From Chloroflexi bacterium HGW-Chloroflexi-3 (GTDB lineage Bacteria > Chloroflexota > Anaerolineae > Anaerolineales > Anaerolineaceae), in the NCBI GenBank assembly GCA_002842045.1, contig PHBX01000008.1, positions 1 through 64,000 of the forward strand: a DNA stretch of 64,000 bases. Reading direction: 5' to 3'. Below, piece after piece: positions 52,256-61,649 of the stretch. Within the stretch, counting starts at the first letter, position 1. Each line of letters starts with the position of its first letter. The translations under genes and the position numbers were made by a program. Under the pieces are notes generated by a model. It was given only the letters and a program-made list of their open reading frames with translations, made no database searches and was not told where the DNA came from.

Positions 52256-52936
52256 ATGGGTAAAAGACAGGAAATAAGAAACAAGAGAATTAAAAAAGAA
52301 CAAAGTCAACGGCGCATCGTATTAGTCAGTGTGATTGCCGTATCCCTTCTCATTTCAGTATTTGTAATTTACCAGTCTCAGAAACCCGTTGGGGAAATTA
52401 AATCGATTGAAGAGAAGACGCGTCCACAAACAGATGGACTAACCATGGGCAACCCAGATGCAGATGTCGTTGTTGAAGAATTTTCAGATTTTCAATGTGT
52501 TGCCTGTTATCGCTTTTGGCAGAATTTTGAAGAAGACTTCATTAATCGCTATGTTGCAACCGGTGATGTTTTATTCAAGTATGTGCCTTTTAGTTTCCTC
52601 GGTAATGAATCGATCCAGGCAGCGGAAGCAGCGTATTGTGCTGAAGAAGAAGGAAAATTCTGGGATTATCATGATACGTTGTTTCTGAATTGGAATGGTG
52701 AAAACGCAGGCAACTTTAGTGATAAACGTCTTGTGGCTTTTGCCGGTTCGTTGGGATTGAATGAGAACAATTTCAGAGCCTGTTTGACCAGTAATCGCTA
52801 TAACAGCGATATTCAGGAGGGTCTACGCTACGGGAGAACTTCAGGAGTCAACGCCACGCCAACTTTTCTGGTAAATGGTAAACTGGTTTATAGTGACACT
52901 TTATTTTCAACGATTGATGAATTATTAGGGAAATAA
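52256..52936 (+). CDS. Membrane-anchored DsbA-like thioredoxin-fold protein
   Basis: This 226-residue protein has one N-terminal membrane helix (about 22-42) and an extracytoplasmic thioredoxin fold with the redox pair Cys81-Val-Ala-Cys84 (FQCVACYRFW) and cis-Pro loop GVNATPTFLVNG. It likely oxidises or isomerises disulfides outside the membrane. GGAGG is 8-9 bases before ATG 52256. Confidence 0.9.
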   Translation: MGKRQEIRNKRIKKEQSQRRIVLVSVIAVSLLISVFVIYQSQKPVGEIKSIEEKTRPQTDGLTMGNPDADVVVEEFSDFQCVACYRFWQNFEEDFINRYVATGDVLFKYVPFSFLGNESIQAAEAAYCAEEEGKFWDYHDTLFLNWNGENAGNFSDKRLVAFAGSLGLNENNFRACLTSNRYNSDIQEGLRYGRTSGVNATPTFLVNGKLVYSDTLFSTIDELLGK

Positions 52937-52947
52937 ACTAATCAAAA

Positions 52948-52987
52948 ATTCGGTTCTGAAAAAATTCTCAGACCTGATTTTTTTAAT
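52948..52987. terminator. Bidirectional terminator between convergent genes
   Basis: GGTTCTGA and TCAGACC pair with one bulged base around aaaaattc, with ATTTTTTT after it on the plus strand and A/T-rich sequence on the other side. It lies between the convergent dsbA-like and DUF554 genes. Confidence 0.55.
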
Positions 52988-53703
52988 TAATATATTCCAA
53001 ATAAATTGAATATCCAGATAACCAACGGTAAAATAATAAAACCAGGTAAGAAATTAGCAACCCTGATTTTTTTTACTTCCAACAAACTGCTAACAGCAAT
53101 CCCCATCAACATGATTCCCCCGATAGCACTGAATTCAGCCAATACCTGATCAGACATGATAAATTGTAATTGGGTTGCTAATAGTGAAAGTCCACCCTGA
53201 TATATGAGAATTACAAGACTGGAAAACAACACCCCTATTCCGAGGCTGGATGCAAAAGCAATCGCTGCAAATCCATCCATTATTGCTTTTATAACCAGCG
53301 TATTATAATCACCGATCAGACCATCCTGAATGGAACCCAGTATTGCCATCGGGCCAATCGAAAAGAGTAATGACGCCGTCAGGAATCCGCGGATGAATTT
53401 TGCACTCTCTATTCCTTTGTTCCTGTTAAACTTTCTTTCAAGAAATACACCCAGGTGGGATAAAGCATCCTCAATTCGCCACCACTCGCCTAATAAAACC
53501 CCAATCAACATACTGATTAATACGACCAGCGCATTTCCTGTTTGCATGAACAACCGAATACCATAAGCGAATGTGAATAAGCCTAAGGCCATCATTACGG
53601 TATAACGGACTTTTTCAGGTAAACGATTTCCTAACAATAAACCAAAAAATCCCCCCAGCAGAATTGTAGCGACGTTAATAATTGTTCCGGTTAGATGCAT
53701 CAC
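52987..53703 (-). CDS. DUF554 family membrane protein
   Basis: This 238-residue protein has about six hydrophobic helices and the DUF554 start GTIINVATILLGGFFGLLLG and GVLLGEWWRIEDAL. The function is unknown in the family; it is often described as a putative transporter. Its start overlaps the next gene's stop by four bases. Confidence 0.88.
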   Translation of the reverse strand: MMHLTGTIINVATILLGGFFGLLLGNRLPEKVRYTVMMALGLFTFAYGIRLFMQTGNALVVLISMLIGVLLGEWWRIEDALSHLGVFLERKFNRNKGIESAKFIRGFLTASLLFSIGPMAILGSIQDGLIGDYNTLVIKAIMDGFAAIAFASSLGIGVLFSSLVILIYQGGLSLLATQLQFIMSDQVLAEFSAIGGIMLMGIAVSSLLEVKKIRVANFLPGFIILPLVIWIFNLFGIY

Positions 53704-54242
53704 TTCACCAATGTTTGGTCACCTTTGCCTACGATAATGTTTTCGTATAATTCTAAAATAAACAACAATGAGGATAATCGATTAAGAAATCGTAACAACT
53801 CCTGATTCTCAATTATGCCAAGATCCAGAAGCTCTGCCAATCGTCGCTCAGCCCTGCGAACAATTGTCCTGGACAATGCTAAAAATGCTCCGCCTTTTGT
53901 ATCGCCTGGAACGATAAATTCAGAAGGAATAGTTGTCTTTTGGCTTATATTTTCAATGGTATTTTCAATCCAGGTAACACTTTCCTGATTGATCACACGA
54001 AATTTTTCAGCTACATCTTTTTCTGAAGCCACTTCTCCCATAACAAGATAGAGTTGTTTTTGAACCTTTAATACAATTTCCTGGATCTCTATCGAACAAA
54101 CAAAAGATCTACATAAGCCTAACGCAGCACTTGTTTCATCGAGGCTCCCAATTGTTTCCATGCGCAGATCATATTTCTTAACGCGATCTTTTCCTAACAA
54201 TCCAGTTGTTCCATCATCACCAGTTTTCGTATAGAAGGTCAT
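53700..54242 (-). CDS. Cob(I)yrinic acid a,c-diamide adenosyltransferase (PduO type)
   Basis: This 180-residue enzyme has the PduO-type start FYTKTGDDGTTGLLGKDRVKK, GSLDETSAALGLC and a C-terminal FLNRLSSLLFIL. It makes adenosylcobalamin from cob(I)alamin and ATP. It is in a run of overlapping minus-strand genes (4-base overlaps with both neighbours). No B12-dependent enzyme is in the window. Confidence 0.9.
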   Translation of the reverse strand: MTFYTKTGDDGTTGLLGKDRVKKYDLRMETIGSLDETSAALGLCRSFVCSIEIQEIVLKVQKQLYLVMGEVASEKDVAEKFRVINQESVTWIENTIENISQKTTIPSEFIVPGDTKGGAFLALSRTIVRRAERRLAELLDLGIIENQELLRFLNRLSSLLFILELYENIIVGKGDQTLVK

Positions 54243-54820
54243 TTTTTCTCTCCTGGCTGTACGAATTTCCTATATAAATACCAATATTTATTGGGTGGAA
54301 AAACATCTATAAATTCACTTTCCCAAATAAAACTATTTTCCAAAGTTGCATATTTGTACTTTTGATCCGGAATCGCAATTTGTTGAAAGTGTTGTTCTTT
54401 CTGAAGTTCATCTAATTCATCAATCAACAAATCGATCATCAATCTGATTTGAAGTTGGCTGTTCATTTGAGGTTGAGAAAATTCAGAATCTGAACGCAAA
54501 TCATTGATAAATTGATTCCACTGGCGGACTCTTATTGGTAATTCTTCAGAAATTTTTTTTTGCCAATTAGCCAACCACTTATTTTTTAAAGCTAAAAATT
54601 GATTCAAAATCGAATCGTTATCCAAAAAACTGCGGTTGTGGAGAATAAAAGAGGAGATCAACAATCGACCTGAACTGATTCTGGCTCGACGTTCTGAAGG
54701 CATGAATTTTTTATTGGATATATGAAGTTGCCAATAAATCTCGTTTGAAAAAAGAAATGAATCCCAATCTGAGATTATTTCTTTTAAAATTTCTTTTTCT
54801 AATTCAACCTTCCACATCAC
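54239..54820 (-). CDS. Hypothetical protein
   Basis: This 193-residue soluble, mostly helical protein is rich in Lys, Glu and Trp and has no motif I recognise. MPSERRARISSGRLLISSFI near residue 40 is the most distinctive stretch. It overlaps genes on both sides by four bases (ATGA), so it is co-translated with the peptide-binding protein and the adenosyltransferase, and is surely real. Confidence 0.7.
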   Translation of the reverse strand: MMWKVELEKEILKEIISDWDSFLFSNEIYWQLHISNKKFMPSERRARISSGRLLISSFILHNRSFLDNDSILNQFLALKNKWLANWQKKISEELPIRVRQWNQFINDLRSDSEFSQPQMNSQLQIRLMIDLLIDELDELQKEQHFQQIAIPDQKYKYATLENSFIWESEFIDVFPPNKYWYLYRKFVQPGEKK

Positions 54821-56523
54821 TCATCACCACTTGAACTTTCGAGCGATGGTGTTGTAATATTCTCAGGTCTTGGTCCAATAATATACCAATTCTTCACTGT
54901 CAAAAAACGATCACTGGTATCAAACAGCGGTCCAACAGTAACCCCTTGTATCTGTTTTGACATAGAAAAATTGTAAACAGGATAAAAAAGTGGGAGTGCA
55001 GGGAGTTCTTCTTCAAACACGACCTGGAAATTTCGATAGAACAAAGATCTATCTATCAGGTTGGTTGTTATCCTGGCCTGTTCGAGATAATCACTGGCAA
55101 CAAAATTGTCCCATTGTGAATAATTCTGCCCACCTGTTGCCTGCACCTGGTCCCAAAATGGATAGGGATCAGGGTCTGGAGTCCAGGATAAATCCAGATC
55201 CACTAAAGCAGCTTGGTATGAACGCGGATTGAGATAAGAATTGATTAATTCAGAATATGATACCCCGCGAATGTTGACAGAGATGCTTAATGCTTCCCAA
55301 TTCTGTTGAATCATCTCTGCCAATTGACGGTGTGTTTCATTATCAGGATATAGTAGTTCAAATCTAAACTCCACTCCATCTTTAGCCCGAATCGTCGTGT
55401 TCTCACCTCCCAGAACATACCCAGCATCTTTGATTAATTGTGTAGCTAGATTTTGATCGTATTGCACCGACTTAATACCATCATAGTATGCCCAGGTGCC
55501 TGGTAGGATAGGTCCATCCGCAATAATTGCCTGGCTGTTAAAGATTTTATCAACCATTTTTTGACGATTTAACCCGGATAATAATGCTTTTCTTACATTA
55601 ACATCCTGGAAGAAAGGTACTTCTTGATTTTTAAGATTGAAGAATATTAGAGTTAATCGAGGTTCCCGTGCAGTATATAGGGCCAAATCAGGATCAATTA
55701 ATGTTTCTTGTAAAATTGAAGAGTCGACTTTGCTAATCCCAAGCACCAATCCATCCTGAAAAGCTTTTAATGCATCTGAAGAATTATCATAATATCGAAA
55801 CACCATTTGTTCAATAAGTGGTGGATTCTCAAAATAATCCTTATTAGATCGAAGAATAACCCCTTTTATCTGATTATTCTCTGTAATTAATCCCTCAAAC
55901 GCATAAGGTCCGCTTCCGATAGGTTGTAAATTAAACTCAGAATCGATCATTTGATCAAAGTTTAGATTACCTAATACGTGCTCAGGAAGAATACCGAAGG
56001 AAAGGTAATCCAGGAAAGGTGCAAACGGTTCTTCCAGGCGAAATTGAATGGTTGTCTCACTTAATGTTTTAACATCTACCTCAGTCCAAAAGGAGCGAAT
56101 ATCATCGGGTACTACACCCTCACCATCTCTGATCATATTGATTGTAAATAAAATATCATTCGTGGTCAGTGTTTTACCGTCATGCCATTTTACATCTGGA
56201 CGAAGAGTGATATTGTAAATTGTCCCATCTTGAGAAATACCATAAGTTTCAACCAATTCTAATTTAGGTATACCTCGTTCTTCAAAAGTGATCATCCTGC
56301 TGAATAACAATCTATTTAACTCACGATCGGCCGCGTTGTAATAATCTAACACAGGATTTAATCTCTGAAATTTTCCAACCAATGCTTCACTATACACGCC
56401 CCCCTGTTGTGGTTCTGGAACATCCACAGAAGTGGAAGCATCAGGTTTTTCATTGATTAATAAAATTCCAACAACCAGTCCGGTCAGGAATATGATAAGT
56501 AATTGCCAACGTAATTTTTTCAT
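54817..56523 (-). CDS. Peptide/nickel-type ABC solute-binding protein (SBP family 5)
   Basis: This is a 568-residue extracytoplasmic binding protein. The N-terminal membrane anchor (about 3-23) has no Cys of a lipobox, and the mature region has PDVKWHDGKTLTTNDILFT, GSGPYAFE and VRKALLSGLNRQKMVDKIF, the family 5 pattern. There is no permease or ATPase gene nearby. The start is ATG 56523 before the anchor; an ATG at 56556 would add 11 residues and neither has a good Shine-Dalgarno. Confidence 0.87.
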   Translation of the reverse strand: MKKLRWQLLIIFLTGLVVGILLINEKPDASTSVDVPEPQQGGVYSEALVGKFQRLNPVLDYYNAADRELNRLLFSRMITFEERGIPKLELVETYGISQDGTIYNITLRPDVKWHDGKTLTTNDILFTINMIRDGEGVVPDDIRSFWTEVDVKTLSETTIQFRLEEPFAPFLDYLSFGILPEHVLGNLNFDQMIDSEFNLQPIGSGPYAFEGLITENNQIKGVILRSNKDYFENPPLIEQMVFRYYDNSSDALKAFQDGLVLGISKVDSSILQETLIDPDLALYTAREPRLTLIFFNLKNQEVPFFQDVNVRKALLSGLNRQKMVDKIFNSQAIIADGPILPGTWAYYDGIKSVQYDQNLATQLIKDAGYVLGGENTTIRAKDGVEFRFELLYPDNETHRQLAEMIQQNWEALSISVNIRGVSYSELINSYLNPRSYQAALVDLDLSWTPDPDPYPFWDQVQATGGQNYSQWDNFVASDYLEQARITTNLIDRSLFYRNFQVVFEEELPALPLFYPVYNFSMSKQIQGVTVGPLFDTSDRFLTVKNWYIIGPRPENITTPSLESSSGDE

Positions 56524-56621
56524 AAGGTTTGTCTTTAAAGAAAATAGGGCGACCATCTTTTCAGTTTTGAATCGCCCAGGATGGTTCTATGAACTTGGTA
56601 CATCGATATGATGTATAAATC

Positions 56622-56846
56622 TTAATTTCGAATAATCACTGCAGCAAGCGTTAATATGAAGAATAAAACACTCAATCCAATGGTTATGTAGAACAAGGTT
56701 TTTTCAATACCACGACGTGCTGTAAAAACGCCGCCAGTATCACCTCCGGATAAACCGCCCAAACCTACACCTTTATTTTGCATAATTACACTGATTATCA
56801 GTGCAACTGAAGTTATAATCAAAGCTACATCTATGTATATAACCAC
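56622..56846 (-). CDS. secG: Preprotein translocase subunit SecG
   Basis: This is a small two-helix membrane protein (helices about 5-25 and 50-72) with the SecG loop VIMQNKGVGLGGLSGGD and a GIEKTLFYITI second helix. It is part of the SecYEG channel. The annotated ATG at 56852 abuts GGAGG with no spacing, whereas the GTG at 56846 lies six bases after it, so the GTG start (74 residues) is preferred. Confidence 0.88.
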   Translation of the reverse strand: MVIYIDVALIITSVALIISVIMQNKGVGLGGLSGGDTGGVFTARRGIEKTLFYITIGLSVLFFILTLAAVIIRN

Positions 56847-56897
56847 ACTCATCCTCCAATCAAGAATTCAGGATTACCCTGAGAAATAACAGACCAA

Positions 56898-56927
56898 ATT
56901 ATAACGTTTATAAGGGAAAATAGTCAA
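56898..56927 (-). promoter_or_regulatory. Promoter of secG
   Basis: On the minus strand, TTGACT (56922-56927) is followed after 18 bases by TATAAT (56898-56903). The transcript would begin near 56890, about 44 bases before the preferred secG start. The -35 lies a few bases before the GTG of the divergent PHP gene. Confidence 0.55.
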
Positions 56928-56930
56928 CCT

Positions 56931-58004
56931 GTGGAAGAATTAGTCATTAATCTTCACATTCATAGTGTATATTCTGATGGTAGCTATACCCATCAACAAA
57001 TTGCTGAAGCCGGGATCAACTCTGGATTGGATGGATTGATCATCACAGACCATAACGTTTTGGTTCATAACATGGATGGTTACTTTCAAAAAAAAGGGAA
57101 GAAAATTCTCGTGATCGTCGGTGAAGAAATCCATAATAAAGTCCTTACACCGCAAAAGAACCATCTTATCACCTTCGGGCAATTCAAAGAACTTTGTAAT
57201 TATGCTGAGAACCCTCAACAATTAATCCATCAGGTGAAGAAAAACGGAGGTTTATCTTTTCTTGCCCATCCATTTGAGGAACCCCTCCCACAAGTAAATG
57301 AAACTGCAATAAAATGGGAAGATTGGAATGTTGATGGCTATACAGGTATTGAAATCTGGAATCACCTCAGTGAATTAAAAAACGAATCCAAAAGTTGGTT
57401 ACAGCTTCTGGCATATGTGTTTTTCCCCAACAGATATGGATATGGACCTCATCCATTATCATTGAAGAAATGGGATGAATTAATAATATCCGGTAAAAAA
57501 TTGACTGCAGTTGGTGGTTCCGATGCCCATCGCTTAAAGATGAAAAAAGCCTTTCTTACACGTTTTATTTTCCCTTATCAATTCCATTTTAAATCTGTTA
57601 ATAACCATTTGCTCATTCCCCACCCATTAACCGGGGATTATCTCATAGATCGGAAAATAATCATTGATGCATTTCAACAAGGAAATTCATTTATTGGATA
57701 TGATTTACCGGCTTCAACCAAAGGATTTCGTTTCTATGCCCAAGGGAAAAGAAACACAGCTATTATGGGGGAAGAAATCGAATTGGATTCATCCATAACT
57801 TTTCAAATAAAGCTTCCTGAAGTATCAGAATGTCGATTAATTCATAATGGTAAAGTCATAAAAACCTGGAACGATCAGGAAATCTGTACTTATGTATCGA
57901 AATCACCTGGAATTTATCGTGTTGAATGTTATATTCAATTTTTAGGTAAAAAGCGGGGTTGGATATTCAGCAATCCAATCTATGTTCTGGATAAAAAGAA
58001 ATAA
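56931..58004 (+). CDS. PHP-domain phosphoesterase
   Basis: This 357-residue protein has N-terminal PHP metal motifs NLHIHSVYSDGS, ITDHNVL and IVGEEIH, a central LSFLAHPFEEP and GGSDAHRL. A C-terminal beta domain (about 270-357) follows. PHP enzymes hydrolyse phosphomonoesters or act as nucleases; the substrate is unknown. It starts at GTG 56931. Confidence 0.87.
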   Translation: MEELVINLHIHSVYSDGSYTHQQIAEAGINSGLDGLIITDHNVLVHNMDGYFQKKGKKILVIVGEEIHNKVLTPQKNHLITFGQFKELCNYAENPQQLIHQVKKNGGLSFLAHPFEEPLPQVNETAIKWEDWNVDGYTGIEIWNHLSELKNESKSWLQLLAYVFFPNRYGYGPHPLSLKKWDELIISGKKLTAVGGSDAHRLKMKKAFLTRFIFPYQFHFKSVNNHLLIPHPLTGDYLIDRKIIIDAFQQGNSFIGYDLPASTKGFRFYAQGKRNTAIMGEEIELDSSITFQIKLPEVSECRLIHNGKVIKTWNDQEICTYVSKSPGIYRVECYIQFLGKKRGWIFSNPIYVLDKKK

Positions 58005-58006
58005 TC

Positions 58007-58495
58007 ATGCCACAAAACAATGTCACACGTTTCCTGCAAACCAGAAAAATTCCCTTTGAGGTTTTTGAAATTCCGGGTGGAAAGAGAACTGCTCAGGAAA
58101 CAGCAAATTTATTGAATGTTCCTATAGGAAGAGTCTTCAAAACAATCGTTCTTCAGCCTGTCGCCCCTGGAAAACCAATTCTCGCCATCGTTCCAGCGGA
58201 TAAAACAGCCGACTTAAAATTAATCGCCAAATTTCTGAATGAAAAGAAACTTACTTTCCCAACACCACAAGTAGCTGAGCAATTGACTGGTTTGCAAACA
58301 GGTGGAATTTCAGCACTGGCATTAATCAATAAAGGTTTCCGAATTTTACTGGACAGTTCCGCCAACGAAATGGATTGGATGCACGTTTCTGGGGGTGAAA
58401 GAGGGATTAATATAAAACTTCAGGTAAAGGATTTTATAAAAATTACAAATGCCAGAATTGCATCCATTAGCCGACCAACGGATGAAAAAGAATAA
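58007..58495 (+). CDS. Aminoacyl-tRNA deacylase (YbaK/EbsC family)
   Basis: This 162-residue protein has TAQETANLLNVPIGRVFKTI, IVPADKTADLK and LQTGGISALALINKG, the Cys-tRNA(Pro) deacylase pattern. It clears mischarged tRNA. It is two bases after the PHP gene. Confidence 0.9.
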   Translation: MPQNNVTRFLQTRKIPFEVFEIPGGKRTAQETANLLNVPIGRVFKTIVLQPVAPGKPILAIVPADKTADLKLIAKFLNEKKLTFPTPQVAEQLTGLQTGGISALALINKGFRILLDSSANEMDWMHVSGGERGINIKLQVKDFIKITNARIASISRPTDEKE

Positions 58496-58497
58496 GA

Positions 58498-59949
58498 TTA
58501 TCCTTTGACGACGGCTAAAGGCACTAATCTGGCTATTTTCTTTGCTAAACCCGCCCCACTGACTGTCTCAATAACCTGATCAACATCTTTGTAAGCGCCA
58601 GGCGCCTCTTCAGCTAATCCGGACATAGAACCAGCTTGAATGTAGATCCCCTTTTTCTCCAGATCGATTTTAAGTTGGTCTCCCCGAATTGTCTTTTTTG
58701 CTTTTTGCCTGCTCATCAAACGCCCTGCACCATGACAACTGGAGCCAAATGAACGCTCCATACTTGACTTAGTGCCAGCTAACACCCAGGAGGACGTTCC
58801 CATACTACCAGGCACCAGAACTGGTTGTCCTGTTTTGGAAAATTCGTCTGGAATACCACTAACATCTGGCCCGAATGCTCTCGTTGCCCCTTTTCGATGA
58901 ACACAAACTTTTCGTAAAATTCCGTCCACTTTGTGGTCTTCAATTTTTCCTATATTGTGGGCAATATCATACACCTGATAAAGTTGCCAGTTTTTAACTT
59001 TTCCAGCCAATACCTGTTCGAAGGCTTTTCGTGCCAGATAAGCCAATACCTGTCGATTACAAAATGCATAATTTGCTGCCGCACGCATGGCTGCCAGGTA
59101 ATCCTGTCCTTCCTGTGAATTTAAAGGCGCACAGACCAATTCCCGATCTGGAATCTTGATCCCATATTTATGAATTGTTTTTTGAAAAGATTGAACTGTA
59201 TCACTACAAACTTGATGTCCGAGGCCGCGCGAGCCACAATGGATCATAACCGCAAGATTTCCTTTTTGTAAACCAAAGATTTTTGCTGTCTCTTCATCAA
59301 AAATCTCTTCTATCAGGTCAATTTCAATAAAATGGTTGCCACTTCCGAGCGTTCCTATTTGAGGTAGCCCTCTTTTCTTTGCTCTTTCACTTAATTTTTT
59401 GGCATTCGCGCCTGGAATACAACCATTTTCCTCTGTTCTGCGTAAATCCTGTTTTGTTGCATATCCATTTTTTAACGCCCAATGAGCACCATCTTCACAT
59501 ATCTCTTCTAACTCTTTCAAAGAGAGATGAATTCCACCTTCAGATCCTACACCACTTGGACAATGGTGGTCCAATGCAATAACCAGTGATTGAATTTGAT
59601 CTTTTACACCCTTGTAGGGTATCTGTGATGCTAGTAAACGGACACCACAATTGATGTCATAACCGATACCACCCGGTGAGATGACACCTGTTGAAAAATC
59701 GGTAGCTGCAACACCTCCAATTGGAAATCCATAACCCTGATGCATATCTGGCATCACAACCACAGATCCAACAACGCCAGGAAGTGTGGCAGCATTGATA
59801 GCTTGTTCAACAGATAAATCAGATAAACTCTGTTCTAACATTTTTCGGGTTGAAAATATCCTTACCGGAACACGCATATCAGATCGGTAATTCCTGGGAA
59901 TTTCCCACTCATAGTCACTTATCTTCATAAAATCAGTTATGGCAACCAT
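58498..59949 (-). CDS. rtcB: tRNA-splicing ligase RtcB
   Basis: This 483-residue RNA ligase joins 2,3-cyclic phosphate or 3-phosphate ends to 5-OH ends using GTP and Mn. The metal motifs [36 protein letters not shown], and [11 protein letters not shown] and the guanylation histidine in SSCHGAGR are all present. It forms a pair with archease encoded 15 bases upstream. Convergent with ybaK. Confidence 0.95.
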   Translation of the reverse strand: MVAITDFMKISDYEWEIPRNYRSDMRVPVRIFSTRKMLEQSLSDLSVEQAINAATLPGVVGSVVVMPDMHQGYGFPIGGVAATDFSTGVISPGGIGYDINCGVRLLASQIPYKGVKDQIQSLVIALDHHCPSGVGSEGGIHLSLKELEEICEDGAHWALKNGYATKQDLRRTEENGCIPGANAKKLSERAKKRGLPQIGTLGSGNHFIEIDLIEEIFDEETAKIFGLQKGNLAVMIHCGSRGLGHQVCSDTVQSFQKTIHKYGIKIPDRELVCAPLNSQEGQDYLAAMRAAANYAFCNRQVLAYLARKAFEQVLAGKVKNWQLYQVYDIAHNIGKIEDHKVDGILRKVCVHRKGATRAFGPDVSGIPDEFSKTGQPVLVPGSMGTSSWVLAGTKSSMERSFGSSCHGAGRLMSRQKAKKTIRGDQLKIDLEKKGIYIQAGSMSGLAEEAPGAYKDVDQVIETVSGAGLAKKIARLVPLAVVKG

Positions 59950-59964
59950 ATCTCTTATCTTCCA

Positions 59965-60384
59965 TCATACATCAAATACGATAACAACCGAATACCCTTT
60001 GTTTGAATGATTGATTTTTAGGTTATGATAGGTAACCGCTTTAATTTCATTACGAAAGCCTATTATTTTCTTGAGGAATAACCTGCCTGAAATCTTTTCG
60101 TTTTCTATAAATATTTCGGTGATTCTTGCACATAGATTATCGTCTTGAATTTTAAAATTACATTCATTTAATAGCGAAACCAACATACTTTCCAAATCTA
60201 TATCTTCTATGTAAAATTCCTGAAAATTTCCAGGATCAGTGTCATCCACATCTATTTCAATGATGCTGTTCAATCCATCAACAGCTAATTTGAAAAGATC
60301 TTTCAAGGTAGTTGCCCAAATTCTCAATGAAATATCTGCTGTGTGTTCGATTTCCACAAAACCTTCAGGTTTATCAGGGGTCAT
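59965..60384 (-). CDS. Archease
   Basis: This 139-residue protein has the family start GFVEIEHTADISLRIW, LFKLAVDGLNSII and SLLNECNFKI. It activates RtcB by promoting guanylation. It is cotranscribed with rtcB. GGGAGA precedes the ATG at 60384. Confidence 0.88.
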   Translation of the reverse strand: MTPDKPEGFVEIEHTADISLRIWATTLKDLFKLAVDGLNSIIEIDVDDTDPGNFQEFYIEDIDLESMLVSLLNECNFKIQDDNLCARITEIFIENEKISGRLFLKKIIGFRNEIKAVTYHNLKINHSNKGYSVVIVFDV

Positions 60385-60418
60385 TTCATGTTCTCCCTTT
60401 CGTTTATAATTATAAAAT

Positions 60419-61195
60419 ATGAGATCTATATTTGAAAAAATTGAAAAACAATTACAGAATTTGATTGAGAGCAGTGTTCAAATATTTCCCTGGACCTCTC
60501 TCCAGAAATCTGTAGTCATTTCAATTATTCATGAGATGCGTGATTTGGTAATTAATGCAATTGATTCCAACGAACCATTACCCAATATTTTTACTATTTC
60601 TGTCCATCCAGAAATCTACACAGATCTCAATTCTAATCAACAATGGGTTCACGAAATTCAAAAAACTTTAAGTGAAAGTGCCGAAGAATATGACTCATAT
60701 ATCACTGGAGAAATCAGTATCGAATTTTATGCTGATCCTGAAATACTCGTTTTGAGTGAATACAGGATTACCTCTTTTTCAGTTGTTAATGAAATAGAAA
60801 AAACAGCGGTTTTAAATACAAATTTGAATGTTCGCGAAAATAAAAAATTTAGGTCAGATGCATATCTATTATTGCCAAATAAAGAAATTTTTCCACTAAC
60901 GATTGCAATCACCCAAATAGGCAGAAAAAATGACAACCATTTGATCATTGATGACCCCACCATAAGCAGAAATCACGCACAAATTCGAAATATCAATGGA
61001 AACTTTGTAATTTTTGATTTAAATTCAACTTCTGGCACATTCGTAAATGGTATTAGAATAAAACAATTGTTACTTCGTGCAGGTGATGTGATTTCTATTG
61101 CAAATTATCCATTAGTTTATGGAGAAGAGAGCGATTCTAATGATTTCGACCATGGTTCCACAACACAAATCCCCAGAATTGTAGATTCAAAATGA
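60419..61195 (+). CDS. FhaA-like protein (DUF3662 plus FHA)
   Basis: This 258-residue protein has an N-terminal DUF3662 domain (about 1-115) and a C-terminal FHA domain (about 150-235, IGRKNDNHLIIDDPTISRNH, LNSTSGTFVNG). It binds phosphothreonine partners and is typically encoded beside SEDS and PBP genes. TATAAT at 60405-60410 is just before the ATG, so the message may be leaderless. Confidence 0.85.
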   Translation: MRSIFEKIEKQLQNLIESSVQIFPWTSLQKSVVISIIHEMRDLVINAIDSNEPLPNIFTISVHPEIYTDLNSNQQWVHEIQKTLSESAEEYDSYITGEISIEFYADPEILVLSEYRITSFSVVNEIEKTAVLNTNLNVRENKKFRSDAYLLLPNKEIFPLTIAITQIGRKNDNHLIIDDPTISRNHAQIRNINGNFVIFDLNSTSGTFVNGIRIKQLLLRAGDVISIANYPLVYGEESDSNDFDHGSTTQIPRIVDSK

Positions 61196-61623
61196 CAGCT
61201 ATTGTTGTGCTCATCTTACGTATCATACTCGCAATCCTTTTATTAGGGTTTGTTGGGTTATTGTTTTTAACAACCTGGCGTCAATTAAAAACGCAGATTA
61301 AGTTGCTCTCTCCTGATTTGTCGTCCAATATTCGCATTTCATTTAAAGAGAATCCGGAACAGGAAGCATTTGTAATCAAACAAACGGATGTGCTTCTGGG
61401 TCGTGATCCTAATTGTAAGGTTCATATTCCAGACGAAACTATTTCAGCGCAACACGCAAGGTTGTATTTAATAGATCAAAATTGGTGGATACATGATCTG
61501 AATTCAACGAATGGAACATTCCTAAATGATGAACGAATTGATCAACCATGTATTTTAGCCGATAATGATATGCTGCAAGTTGGTAATGTAAAATTAATTA
61601 TTCATACAATTAATTCTCATTAA
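61192..61623 (+). CDS. FhaB-like membrane-anchored FHA protein
   Basis: This 143-residue protein has one N-terminal membrane helix (about 3-25) and an FHA domain (about 60-135, LLGRDPNCKVHIPDETISAQH, LNSTNGTFLND). Overlaps the FhaA-like gene by four bases. It is expected at the site of wall synthesis. Confidence 0.87.
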   Translation: MTAIVVLILRIILAILLLGFVGLLFLTTWRQLKTQIKLLSPDLSSNIRISFKENPEQEAFVIKQTDVLLGRDPNCKVHIPDETISAQHARLYLIDQNWWIHDLNSTNGTFLNDERIDQPCILADNDMLQVGNVKLIIHTINSH

Positions 61624-61649
61624 TAAATAACAATTCAAAGGAGGTACCT

